30,920 nucleotides of DNA from Chara braunii (GCA_003427395.1 BFEA01000039.1:2023769-2054688); one strand, 5' to 3'; shown: positions 11,640 to 22,804, numbered from the stretch's first letter. Notes: generated from the sequence alone by a model not told the origin. Made by a program: numbers and translations.

Positions 11640-11837
11640 TTGACTCCCCACAGAGTCTTGCTGCGGTCCTACGGGTTTCAATCCCGCCTGCCGCCTTCCT
11701 CTCAGAACAGGATTAGACTTAAAGTAAGAAAGGCAGGAAGAAGGAAATTTGAGTCGCTCAGATACAAGAAGGGTGCTCTCAGACTCGCAGGAGAGGACCT
11801 TGTTATCTTGATGCGCCTGAGGGCCTCTCAATGGTAG
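11640..11837 (+). other. Coding-like block next to the TATA candidate (LTR1)
   Basis: An antisense (plus-strand) frame of 65 codons reads LLRSYGFQSRLPPSSQN and LRLAGEDLVILMRLRASQW. Related frames are open in LTR2 (25974-26297, 107 codons) and in the diverged older LTR (minus strand, 7184-7408, 74 codons). The opposite strand is also open in LTR1 and LTR2. This may reflect nucleotide conservation rather than a protein; no family is recognised. Confidence 0.3.
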
Positions 11838-12524
11838 CCAGACGCGCAGCGACTTGGTCAGTCTGAGTCAAGACGCCTCACGTTGACTTTTTGATGGTCC
11901 TCCCAATCACAACAATATCCCTCCCCCTCCCTCTCAACGAGCTCGAGCTCTCCACAGCTCTTGCCTTACATGACAAGTACCTCAACTTTTACTCTCTTGC
12001 TGTAGCCTGTAGCTAGTTCGCCTTAGTAGAGCAAACGATACTCCGGTCAACAGACAAATTCTGCAGTCACCATGGCTGTCGCACATGTTGTGCGCCAATG
12101 GTCATGTAAAGTCAACGTATATAGTTGGTAACCCGTCTGTATATTCAGTGTGTACTACGAGTGAAAACACAGCAATGCACATAACCCGTATAGTAGCTCA
12201 AAAGGTCCAGCACAACACCGTCTCATCAATGCCGAAGCGTAGGCCTACGACAACAATGCAGATACATGCAAATCCCAAGCATGTCAAGCACCTGCCGAGA
12301 CCTGACGAGAGCAAAATATTTTCTTTTCACCCGAGACCACGGGCCATTTCCCGCTGATACACCACGCTGTCCACAAACCACAAGTACCTTGCTCACTTAT
12401 TGCAGCCAAGCCTGAAGCTGCCGGTACGCAGTGCCTGCCAAGAACCTACCGAGACCTCACCGCTTGGCAGCACAGGCTTCCTTTTTCCTCCAATATGAAA
12501 ACGAAAATGAGGGTGTGCCTGTAG

Positions 12525-12528
<4 letters not shown>

Positions 12529-12582
<54 letters not shown>
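12529..12582. repeat. CT/GA microsatellite (LTR1)
   Basis: An almost pure CT run of about 54 bp (GA on the element's sense strand). It occupies the same LTR position as runs in LTR2 and the older LTR. Confidence 0.9.
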
Positions 12583-15100
12583 GTGCTTAAAGGTTTTTTT
12601 TTGTCAGCTCCTCCACTGACCCAGCGCACTGGCCCGTGAGCTTAACCCGAAGTTGGATTCTTCACTACAAGGCATCCAGTTTCAGTTCAGTAGCAAGCAC
12701 CTCAGCGACAACGAGTGGACCAAACACTATAATGGCCACAGCCCACCGCGACTACCACGTCCCAGGTAAGTCCCTTCCTCAACCCCATCCACGTCCTTCC
12801 CGTTAGTACTCCGATTCTCTTTCACAACGGCCACACGGCTCCTGAACCCCATAATGCCAAGTCTGCAATCCCATCGCAGAGTCCGATCCTACCATCAGAT
12901 TCTCGATGGGCAAAAACCCTCGCTTAGCCCTCTCTCTTTCCTAGATCCGTTCGGAGGGGCGAGACTCCCTCATCTTGCAATTCGCTACTCCCTTCTCCAT
13001 AGCTCGCATGCGGTCACGTTTGCTCTCACCCACTGACTTACTAACCTACTTTGAAAACTAACCCCATGGTTGAATTCACCCGGCATCAAAATCGCAAATC
13101 CGTATTACAGTTCGTCAGAAACGGCTGAACAACGGCCGAACAGTTGATTCTTCTCCTTCCCGCTTCTCAGCTTCCGCCATATCCTTACGCACCCCCCTCC
13201 TCACTTACTCCCTATTTCGCTATCCTATCGATAAATCTAACCTCATCAGGCGTTTCGCCCCGTGGGCAAAACCCCACGATCGGCTCTTCCCTCGTCTGAA
13301 ACGGCCCACTATGACGCAAGCTCCATGCCCCCAACTGCGCCCAACTCTTCACCCGCCATATCTCCAACACACTTTCTCTTACTAACTTTCATCTTACTAA
13401 CCTTTTGTTAATTCCGAGCCCGGATTCGGGCTCGCCCACCACTCCCGCCATAGCCCCCGCGGACCTCCTTTCTCTACTAACTTTCCCTCTAATCTAACCT
13501 TACCAACGAGGTCGCCCGGGGTAAAACCCCCAAACTCGTCCCTTCCCCGCCCGATTTCACCAAGGATCAGGTGGGATCTCAGTTTTTCTTGTCTCCCATA
13601 GCCAAGTCTCCTCCATCTCTACTCCGCACGCATCTGGCACGAAATGCGTCTAGATTCTTTTCTATATTTTTCCTTCACTTCTTCAACGCCCGTCGCCACT
13701 CGTGCCTCGCTGCAGCGCTCTGCCCCCCTCTCTCCCGTGGTACTTCGCTCTCGTTACTTCATCTCCCCGTTGCTGCGCTCTGGTCATCTCCCCGCCATCT
13801 GCAGCTCTCCCTTCAGTCCGCATGCACCTGGCCCGTTTCCGCGCTTAGGTTCACCCCTCTCTTGTCTGTGCCTCCGAACACTCCTCCAGCCGTTTGTGTG
13901 GGCTTCCTACCGCTTTCGTTCTGCTGTTAGCGCAGTTTCAGTGGCCGCGGCCCAGCGGTGACCTTCGCTACTCGGAATGCCCAGTCGGCCCGAGCCCGAC
14001 AGATGTGCCTGGTCGCACTATGGCCGTTTGCCCCACAGCGCCCCAGACTCTTCTTTCGCCGTGGCTGGTAAGCTGTTGAACAACTCCGGTTATCCTGAGG
14101 GGGACCTCGTCGGGAAGGGGACCCGAGGAGGTTTGCACAACGACTTGCCCTCCGACGAAACTCAGCCCCAATGATGTCGGCTGACCCCCGACTGGTATCG
14201 CCTCCCTGTCGAAGCAGGTACCGCACCTGCTGGCTGGTACGGCTCCCGTATGCTCCCTCGTTGGAGGCTCGGGCATGGATGTGGCTGCTACGCAGGCCCC
14301 CGAAACACTGTAACGGGGTAGCTTCGGCGCGATCACGAGACCAGCCCACGACCACACTCCAGGCCACCCTGTAAATACAACACACCCCCGCGCGACCTCA
14401 CCGAACCCGAAACGTAGGTCGTACACATGACCTCGCCACGGTGGCCATTAAATCCGGCGTTGGTCCGGGTCAGCGGCACGCCAGAGGATAAACAAAAATA
14501 CGACGCTAAAGAGGATTATCTGGGAAATGCCACCTCCGATCGGGCGCAGCGGTCAGCAAGATCAAGGGGGATAGCCCCGGCGGCCCCTTTGCGCTACTCT
14601 TTATGCTCCCGCCTCGTCGCCACTTGATCTCGATCGCTAAACCTCTCAGATGAAAGTCCGACGCCGTAACCGCCAGTGCTAGGTTCAAGTCTTGGTCTAG
14701 CTCCGACGAACACCTAAATTAAACCAATACTGCGCGACGTGCAGATATACCGCAAATGCTTCAAAGCCTCCTCGTCGTCGATGCCGCCCTCCACGTGTGC
14801 GCACAAGTCACGGGCAAATACACCAATCATGAGACAAAATCTTATTAATCCTAACTTAATAAAAAAAAATAAAAAATCTGGCCGGTAATCACGCCGACTC
14901 TTCAATCATCAACAATTGAAAAGATCACGCGCGCCTCAATTTCGCGCATCCACACACTCTTTGTTCCAATCAACCATTAGCCGCATAGACAACGAACACT
15001 GCCGCGACTCGCGCAATATATTCAAACTTTAAACCAAACTTATTCTTTATCGCTTGCAAAAACCAGGGGGGATACCCTTGTAAGGATATTCGTGCCGACA

Positions 15101-17408
15101 ACTTACCGGACCATATTAAACGACGTCCCCGTCGCTTCGCCAAATCAGAAGGCTATAAATCCATTTACACTCCAAATGCTGACGAGAAACAGAACCAATC
15201 CGATTAGCCGACGGACTCAAGTTTGAGGCCTCCAACAATCCGTGCCCACACAACTGTATGCCGCCAGGGTTTCAACCTGAGTCTCCATTGTCCTGGCACC
15301 AGGATGCCGGTGTATTACGCATTGATACTACAACATAAGTTCCAAAAACCCTCTAAGCCGTCCTTTCCCCCTTGTCCTAGACAAACGCCGGCCTCTCGTT
15401 GAGTGTCCCGACTAGACTCTTTCTCGTAAGCAGAGTCATACCCAGGAACGCGGGCCTTAAATGAGACCTTGGAAGACACTCTCGCCTCCCTCCCGAAAAT
15501 CCTCACAATCAAGCACATATACGTATATACACTTAAATCTCATCTCAGCTCCTTCTGCAGTCTAGTACAGAAATGCTAGGTCTCCATCCTTACCCACCAT
15601 AGTCTGGTTGATCGAGCCAGATCTATGGCCTACCGCATTGTTGTTTTAGCGGTAGTATCCTCTCGTTGGTTATGCAACGATAGGTATCCTCCTGATAAAC
15701 ATTCAATCAGGACTCCTGAAAGACTCCTATTCCCCGCCATCCCACCGGAGTAATCCCCTCGGGCGTGCATAACCCCTTAAACTCTTACCCCGTTGGTAGA
15801 CGTGGTTCCGCAGCCAGGTTGTGCTGGTTTGCAGTCATCCAATAGGGGTTGCACCTTGGAGGTGTTAACGTTTACCGTTTAGCTTGGTATTCCTCAATAT
15901 GCCTTAGGATTAGCACAAGTGTCTAGACGGTGCGTCGCAAAACAGACCACAGACCATCTGCAGGACTACGCAGGGGTCTGTCTCACTTTTAAAGACGTTT
16001 ACCAGCTCCCTATGGGACAACATAGATATCACAACCCCTTCTCATAGTCATAGACAAATTCACCACTAGGCTCACACAAGGCCGTGAACCATTGACTTGA
16101 TCAGAGACAGCGGACCACACATCCCACGACATCTTAATGCACTGACTTGCGACCTTCTCAGTTCCACCAATGATCCAAACCGTAATTCTGGTTCCTCTCG
16201 TCAGACTTTATCAACTCAAACACTACTTACCATGCCATTAAAAATCTTTTACCCACCTTTAACTCGTCAAAGGTGCCTCTCATACTAGGTCTCACAACCA
16301 TCTTTTTCCTCCTCTAGGATGAACTCTCACGCGACCCTTTTAAGCATCTTCCCCTTTGAGGATGAGTCTTCCAATCAATAATATTACCACCTTCCCAGAA
16401 ATCTGAAGCGGTATCTTCCATAACCAACTCAACACTGAGGGACCAACTTGTGGGTTCTTACCATAACTCATTCACAACTATTCGGCATGGCGAGCTCGTG
16501 GGTCTCATGGACCCATGAATCCCTTAGGATTCTCACTCTTTCACAATAATAGACTGCACTCCCTCTCCTTATACTCGGCCCTGTCCTGCTTGTAGGCAGG
16601 CCGCACGAGTATACCGAAGAGTAGACAGTTCACATCCATTCATTTTCATAAACTCCACACAATTCATGAGATGTTTCTCATCCACCTCTTCATACAAAAC
16701 CATCATACATCAGGATAAAACCACATATGTGAGAGTGATAATGATCGTCATATATAAAGAATAATCTTTAGAGAAGATTTATCAACTCAATATATGTACA
16801 GGGGTACAATACCCCAACTCAAACGCGAACCAAATGGTCTCGAATTACATATATACACCCGGAGTTGAACAATCTCAACTCGAATTGGTATCGGTACCAC
16901 ACACAAAAATTGTGCCTTCCCTGACCAGAGCTAAAACTATAGCAGTCTTGGTCAGGATGTGATCACACCCCTCAAACCAGAGGGACCCGAGTAATTAAAA
17001 ACATATCCAGATATCCAAGGAAAAGTAAGACTAAAAGTTATTCATACACAAGTCTTACAACTACCTTCCTAGGCTAGAGAGCCTATCTCCCACACGCTGA
17101 GGTTTTTTCCCAAGCCTCTCCTACCTCTCACACCTATACAACTATCAAGGCCTAGACACGACGTAGGTTCCATATCTTCTTCTCCCAATCAATAGGCCTA
17201 ATAGAATAGGCCCCTACTTCGTAACACTGCCCTTAGGGTCACTCCTTGCTCTTCCCACTTGAGACATTCTCATAACGTGATGTGAGGCAGACCTAACATA
17301 CCCCATATGTACAATTATTCTATTGGGGTCCACCCCCCTGCTTATATATATAACCTACTCAAACTTCCAGACCCTTTTCATACAAACCCATCTTCCCCAC
17401 AACTTCAT
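15101..17408 (-). other. 3' noncoding part of the internal region
   Basis: About 2.3 kb downstream of the gag-like ORF with no credible gene. Homology to the older copy (606-2165) is broken by about 0.7 kb (roughly 15241-15945) found only here. No polypurine tract of the usual kind is visible next to the LTR edge at 15100. Confidence 0.6.
15241..15945. other. 0.7-kb stretch absent from the older copy
   Basis: Sequence aligned to the older copy stops near 735-750 and resumes near 765 (shared motif around GGACTACGCA), so this stretch is an insertion here or a deletion there. No clear terminal repeats or target duplication are visible. A short minus-strand frame of 67 codons (15315-15518) overlaps it and is not recognisable. 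Confidence 0.5.
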
Positions 17409-18674
17409 TCAGGATGCAGTGCTTAATTCCCCATCTCGCCGCAAAGCCCCTTTCCATGTTGCCTCAGGGATGGTAGGGTCGATATACTTCCCGGCCCTGT
17501 CGAAAACATCTTCCTCAATATTAGTCCTTATTAGACCGCTTGCCTCATCGTTCCTTCGTTCCCAACAAAACTTTATTATGTGCCCTTCCTTGGCATAATG
17601 TCTCCAAATATCATTTTCCCAACCCGCTTTCTTCCCTCCAGAGCCATCTTTGCTGCCACCACGTTCCCTTTTTCCGTGCCCCTCGTCCCTGCAACCCCTT
17701 CCAGCTTTCCGCCTTCGGCCCCCTCCACCGGCCACGTGGCCTTCTGTCACTCGTGGTATCGGTGGCTGCAATGACCTCATACACAGGGCTGGCTGAAACT
17801 GGACTGCAGGAGGCGTAGGTGGCATCATATCCATTTGTGGGCCCAAACAACTGCCTTGTACACAGGGCAAATATGGATTATATATAGGTTTTGGTCCTAC
17901 TTGACCGTATAGCTTACACTGCCCGTATAGCGCATGTTCAATCGGCGGGGGCCTTTCTTGTGCTGCTCTGCCTTCCACCGTGACCTCTTGCGAGGTGGCC
18001 CCCATCTGTCGTGAGCACTGCCTCTTTCCGGTACCTTGACCTCCCTGGGCCCGATTCCTCGCCTTCCGCTGAGCCTTTGTCAACTTGGGAGGTTCAGGCT
18101 TCCCTTTTTCTCCCGTCACACCCTTTTCTTTACTTCCTCGAGGGGTACGACCAATCTTTCCCCAACGATCACATACCACCCTTGCCCAGTGCTCTGGCCA
18201 CCACTCATTCCTTTGCCTCTCCCGACCCGCAACCGAGGATGCTTCCGTGTTAATGGGCCCTCTCTTTGGCTCAGGCGCAATAACAGGTAGAGCCATACTA
18301 GATCCTTGCTCCTCCTTGATCTCAATGCCCCCCTCATCTTCATCTCTTTCTGGGGCGCAAGCTCATCTTTGCGGGGTCTTCTTGTGGGGGAGTAGCTCCT
18401 GATGATTCTTTCTTGCCTCTGCTTTGCCTCTCGCAGTCGGCCCACTCCATACTCCCTCAGAAACTTTCCTCTTGCCACGCCTGGCTTCTTCTAGTTGCGT
18501 CAACCTCTCTTCCAACATCCCAACTTGCATCTGTATACCACTCAACTCCCCTTGTGTTGACGCAACCTTGGCTGGCTGCTCAGGGCCCTTACCAAGCTGA
18601 CCTTCCATCCCATCCTCTGGGAACTTCAATTTCAGAGAAGTTCCTAGCTCATCCCAGATCTGCGACTCCAGCAT
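17409..18674 (-). pseudogene. gag: Gag-like nucleocapsid ORF with degenerate zinc knuckle
   Basis: This is a minus-strand frame of 422 codons from ATG at 18672-18674 to the stop at 17409-17411, broken by one TGA at 18363-18365 that sits after residue 103. Both halves are in the same frame, and the codons after the TGA read on into the second half. The first part has a leucine-spaced, Glu/Gln-rich coiled-coil-like stretch (about residues 43-68). The middle is very basic and Gly/Pro-rich (LTKAQRKARNRA), fitting RNA binding. Near the C-terminus, RHYAKEGHIIKFCWERR has CCHC spacing (C-X2-C-X4-H-X4-C), but the first two Cys are Trp (17604-17606) and Tyr (17595-17597); only His (17580-17582) and the last Cys (17565-17567) remain. 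Such knuckles are typical of nucleocapsid regions of retrotransposon Gag. No protease or RT follows. The older copy lacks this whole stretch. Confidence 0.72.
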
Positions 18675-19479
18675 GAGGGTTTACACCTCCTCACTCAACT
18701 CCTCGCAGACAAACAATGGAAGCATACTCCACATCGTCTTTTCATCCCACATCTTCGCGAGGGCGAAATCCTGATAACCGCCTAGGAAGGCAGCCAACCC
18801 CCTTCCCTGAAACAAACAGGGAGCGAAGCTCTGGGGGCATCGAGTCGCTCACTGACTCGCACAACAACACTTTACAGAGGCACGTACTCCTCCAGGATAG
18901 GATTTTGGAGAAACTGCTCCCTTCAGCCATGATGCTGGTACCGGCTTGACACGCACGACAAGCAGTCGACCATCCGGTTGGGGCGCAAGACAACTTAAAA
19001 CAAACAGGGCTAGTGAAAATTGATTACTACCCGTCTCACACCAACCCTCTTCCCATTTATACAATATGGCCCTAACTTTAGCGAGAGGGTTTTATAGACA
19101 ATATACATCCCACATAGGCAGAGCCCTCGAAGCCAATCTTAGGCAGAGAGTAAACGAGGTTACCAATGTTACTGACCCGCGTACTCGTATCATAGGCAAG
19201 GCTCCCCCTCACGTCCTAACCGACCTACCCATGGCTTTAGACACCTAGTCTAAGGAAAAAGCCTATTCGGGTTAACTTGGAACCTTTCAGGATCCGTTAT
19301 ATACACCTCATGCACCAGAATACATATGTACCTCCCTCGCAACTCATCTGATACATCTTGCCAACTAACACATAAGGGTTCCGTTTACACAACTGATTGG
19401 TCTACCGTCCTAGCTCCCATATCTATTTATATGTTCAAGTCCATAAGAGACATACTCCAGCAGGATCCAAGGGCACCCT
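18675..19479 (-). other. Spacer between ORF-A and the gag-like ORF
   Basis: About 0.8 kb with only short open stretches on the minus strand (71 codons at 18849-19064, 83 codons at 18742-18993) in different frames. The first is in the same frame as the gag-like ORF but ends in a stop, and another in-frame stop (TAA, 18681-18683) lies just upstream of the gag-like ATG. It may contain decayed gag coding sequence, since no capsid-like domain is recognised elsewhere; this is not demonstrable by eye. Confidence 0.4.
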
Positions 19480-20154
19480 CTACCGGCCAGCTGCTGCACG
19501 AACTTCATCCCAGTCTACAGTCTCCCCATTGGGATCATAAGAGCCTGCATACGCATCAACCACCTTGGCCACGTCCCTGAGTCCTTGGCTACCTGGCAAA
19601 AACCTCTGATCCAGATACATGCCATATATCAATTCGCACGTGTATCGCATATACCCCCATCCGCGTGCCTTCACAACGGCTTCTGCAGCGATTTCCACTC
19701 TTGCTTGTCCCCCAAAACTTTCTTCTACTAAGACTTCTGGCAGGGTAACTCGTAATGGGGCCGAGGGAAGTGCAAACTTTTTCTCGTGCTTGACCTCTAC
19801 TTAGGTCACCACCTACTCTTCCCCTCCTTGGACCTTGCCTCTTGCCCACTTTGCGGCGGCTGCCTCAACTACTCTCAAGGGTTTCGCGAGTAGGCTTTCA
19901 TGCCCAAGTGCCAACTCTATCCCGTGCAAAACCCTGAATGATGGCGAGGCGTACAACATCACTCTCACAATCGCCCAGTCCTGATCATCACTAAGGCCAG
20001 ACTCGATCCAAATAAAGACCCCTTTATTTATTGACATGCCCCACCAGGAAGAGATATACTCTCCTTCTCTGACTTGTCTCGGCAAGGATATCTCTAGCCC
20101 ATCTTCCCGTTTAACTGGTAGGGCCACATAGGGATCTTCCTTCACATATGGCAT
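19480..20154 (-). pseudogene. ORF-A, unknown 224-residue protein, two in-frame stops
   Basis: This is a minus-strand frame of 225 codons from ATG at 20152-20154 to TAG at 19480-19482. I do not recognise the family. Visible features are a motif SSWWGMSI near residue 35-42, alternating hydrophobic and charged stretches that look globular, and a probably helical C-terminal third ending VDWDEVRAAAGR. There is no signal peptide or membrane segment. The frame is broken by TAG at 19813-19815 and TAA at 19801-19803; the older copy has Gln and Cys at these codons. The older copy (2169-2842) uses the same ATG and stop positions, with roughly 65% amino-acid identity by eye and one 1-nt indel in 675 nt. 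That supports a real ancestral gene. The frame is also open for 12 codons upstream of the ATG, to a TGA at 20191-20193. By position just after the leader it could be the N-terminal part of a gag or a lineage-specific accessory ORF; both are inference. Confidence 0.7.
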
Positions 20155-20190
20155 CCTGAGTTGCCTTTGCTCCGGTCTGGGTTCTGCCCA

Positions 20191-22380
20191 TCACAAAAAA
20201 ATCGTCCAACGTATGCTTTCTGTTACTATGCTGACAATCAGGTTCTACAACCGCTATCCCTGAAGCCTCAGCTTCAGGTAATCTTTTCCTATAATGCATC
20301 CCTTCCAGTGTTTACGACCAGCCAGTTTAGAGAAAAATACTAATGGTAATATATCACGAAGATATTGCATTCATAAATATCGGAAATTCATAATTGTAAT
20401 ACTCATGTGACCATAGTAACCAACAACAATAACACTCATAATAATCGTACACATCATACACAAGTTAGTCAGTCACTCAAAACATAACTATCTCATACGA
20501 CAGACCTATGTCAACAGGCATAACATATGATAGGCACATTATGATCAAGGGTATGATTGCCAACAATTAGCACACTCAGACATAATTCTTGCGAGAGTAC
20601 CACACTTTACTTCCCTGACTTTAACAAAAGTATGTGGCGAAGGGCAGTGTAACCCCCTTTTCAGAAAGGATAACATCTTAAATCCCCAAGTCTCACTCAA
20701 GGATTAAGCCTCACTGCTTCTCCCTCCGATTTTAGTATTCGCTCCTTGCAGACCCTTGCCTACAAGGTAACCAACCTCACCATACACGCTTTGGGATGCG
20801 CTATCCTGTCCTGTGCTGGTGAACCTACTTGATGCAAAAATAGCAGGGGATTCACCCCCTACCTTTTTGTAGCATGTAGTAGCTGCTTCCCTCATAGGCC
20901 AAGGTATAACAAGACTCAAATACTTTCCTCCTTTTTAGCATTAGTGTAGTTATTTTATCACAAGAGATACAACAACAACACCCCACTATGGACCAGGAAC
21001 TTAGTTCCGGCGTGGGTCTCACTACTACCTACAAGACAAAATTATAATTTCTTCAAAGTCATCCCTTAAGGGCCCTTAAGGGAACAATAACATAGGATTG
21101 CAACCTTCCTTAGGGTAGACGTTACACATTGACCACTTCCTAAGAAGTGCTTATCTCAAGAGACGGTCACTCAACTCACCTCTGAATCCGCATCAGACGT
21201 GGATTCTGCATAATGCCTCCACCCGCTCTTTGAGAAACAATCCAAACACGCAAACCTTTATAGATAGCCATAAATCGATAATTGGACTTGAGGTACTCAT
21301 GCAAATCCTTGCAGACTGAATAGTTCAAATACATACTTCAAATACATGACCCATATAAATATTTCTGACAAGGATAATTATCAAAGAAATATAATCATCA
21401 AACACATAGCCTCACACAATCAAACGTTAGGCAAACTTACTTAGACGGTATCTGGCGTATAGGGATGAGTTCAACATATAACTCAATAGAAATGCCCTCA
21501 AACTGTTACTCTAAAATCCCTAGTTCCAACTCATAGATTCACGTGGATTGTCCAATTCTGGAAAGGTTCAAGCGAAGCTCTAACATCAATTATAACTCAT
21601 TGCCCCATAAAAAAATTAAGCAAAATAGTCTGAATGTTAGCTCCTTCACTGTTACTCCGGCTACCTCTTAGGATCAGATACCCTCCTCTAACAGAAAAGG
21701 GTGCCATGCAAATCTGCTACTTCCCGTAGTCATTTTCATTGAGGTCATAGTACGGTGCTCACTACCCCCATTCACCCCAATATGCCCAACTTAAACACCT
21801 TACGTGTGGCAGACCTCACACTTTCATGGCTATATAACCCGAACAACCACTTAGAACCCAAACTCAGGGATCCCATATCCAAATCCATAAAGCTTTTGAC
21901 CTCCTTAGCCTAACTCTCATCGAAGTGCCTTGATGACTTCTAACATAATAGACTCCCTTACTTGTCCTAGGCCTCATACTAAACCTAAAGTACCCTAAAA
22001 CTTTCATGACCACTCAGGTAACTCTTTTAGTCATAATAGGTACCTTATAGGGTTTACTCCGCGATTAGCCATGTTGATACCTCCTCATCTCACCTTAGCC
22101 ATATTAGACATGTAAAGCATCGTCCAGACCCACCAATTATCAGGATCAGAAAAGGTACCGACTCTGACTACCATCAGTCTAACCTAGGTACGTGAGTACA
22201 TAGTCAAAACGTCAACCCTTCCTGGGCCATCGTTACTGCACTAGCCACAACCATCTCACACAATCAACTTTCACTCGCCCTCTATCCAATGCCATCAATC
22301 GATTAGCCATAAAAAAATCAACAAAAACCTCTCGTTTTGCCTAGTTATCACAATCCCATACCCGGATGTCGTTCCACCAG
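20191..22380 (-). other. 5' leader of the element, no ORF recognised
   Basis: About 2.2 kb between the primer site and ORF-A. No substantial minus-strand frame is seen. Homologous DNA in the older copy lies at about 2900-4115 (same orientation, within its inverted piece) and 1-535 (opposite orientation). It contains small hairpins (GGAAC/GTTCC at 20996-21008) and a 20-bp palindrome at 21063-21082. A short open frame of 71 codons at 20704-20919 looks like chance. Confidence 0.65.
21063..21082. repeat. 20-bp perfect palindrome in the leader
   Basis: CCCTTAAGGG is repeated twice head to tail, giving a 20-bp palindrome. The older copy (about 3766-3777) has a single diverged unit, so this looks like a local duplication. 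Confidence 0.75.
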
Positions 22381-22405
22381 GGACAACGGAAGACAACCGT
22401 TATCC
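22381..22405 (-). other. Predicted RNA hairpin beside the PBS
   Basis: In the element RNA, GGAUAACGG (complement of 22397-22405) can pair with CCGUUGUCC (complement of 22381-22389) across a 7-nt loop, giving nine pairs of which one is U-G. The arm nearer the LTR overlaps the last three bases of the primer site, so folding and full tRNA annealing would compete. Role inferred only from position. Confidence 0.5.
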
Positions 22406-22420
22406 CCGGCAACGGCGCCA
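22403..22420 (-). promoter_or_regulatory. Primer binding site (tRNA-Asp)
   Basis: The plus strand reads TCCCCGGCAACGGCGCCA, an exact match as recalled to the 3' end, including CCA, of plant cytosolic tRNA-Asp(GUC). The element RNA therefore carries the complement TGGCGCCGTTGCCGGGGA. Two bases separate it from the LTR edge at 22423. This is the normal position for minus-strand DNA priming and sets the orientation of the element. The 18-nt site is unmutated, whereas the ORFs are broken. Confidence 0.93.
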
Positions 22421-22766
22421 CCTGTCGAACGCATCGGTCCGTCCGGCGCACGGGGCAGCGAGGGACCCTCCCGGCCGGGTCACACAGGAGTTGGTTTTTA
22501 TTCCTCGTCACGAATATACATGGAGCTTGCGCAAACCGCTCCGGCCGAGTGCGCCAACCATACCTCCCGTGAGCCCTTACGGCAGGATAGGGCCTACGCG
22601 AGGCACGCCTTACCTCCACCTTACGGGAGCTGTCACCTCCCTTCGGTGGGCGTATCCCCGCCGAGCTACCAGTCGACAGTACGAAAGTTGATCAGTTGCA
22701 ATCGCAGAGGTAGACCAACCGAGGGCGTTTCTCGCTCGTTGTAGCATAGGGGATACGCGAGGTAGT

Positions 22767-22804
22767 ACGCCTCTATCGGACCCGCACGCCTCTATCGGAC
22801 CCGC
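22767..22804. repeat. 19-bp tandem duplication in LTR2
   Basis: The unit ACGCCTCTATCGGACCCGC occurs twice head to tail. LTR1 and its neighbourhood carry a single diverged unit near 8355, so the duplication postdates insertion or is copy-specific. Confidence 0.85.

Larger units (their letters stand above)
8010..15100 (-). repeat. 3' LTR (LTR1) of the young element
   Basis: This 7091-bp copy is collinear with LTR2. Its inner edge CGACA (15096-15100) is intact. Its outer edge reads TTTCG (8010-8014) where LTR2 has TGTCG, so the terminal TG is lost or the end was trimmed. Divergence from LTR2 is uneven by eye: 5 differences in about 250 bp at 9121-9370, but about 20 in 185 bp at 14161-14345. It lacks an 84-bp stretch found in LTR2 at 27872-27955. 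Confidence 0.88.
15101..22422 (-). other. Internal region of the young element
   Basis: The sequence between the LTRs reads on the minus strand as primer binding site, leader of about 2.2 kb, ORF-A, a spacer of about 0.8 kb, the gag-like ORF, then about 2.3 kb of noncoding sequence up to the 3' LTR. The segment next to the 3' LTR (minus strand, reading into 15100) is only weakly purine-rich (GGTCCGGTAAGT), so a canonical polypurine tract is not evident. No minus-strand frame long enough for a reverse transcriptase or integrase exists. Confidence 0.88.

Noticed and set aside
13968-14426. 152-codon minus-strand frame, also open in LTR2 (28494-28934)
   Set aside because: Another minus frame (13927-14385) is equally open in this GC-rich region, and amino-acid identity between the LTRs is about what nucleotide divergence predicts without selection. 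No family recognised.
22403-22420. Possible tRNA-Asp gene
   Set aside because: Only the last 18 nt including the CCA are present; plant nuclear tRNA genes do not encode CCA and no cloverleaf precedes it. It is a primer binding site.
22337-22744. 135-codon plus-strand frame over the PBS and LTR end
   Set aside because: Runs from the internal region across the primer site into the LTR, antisense to the element. Similarity to 8106-8330 is explained by LTR homology.
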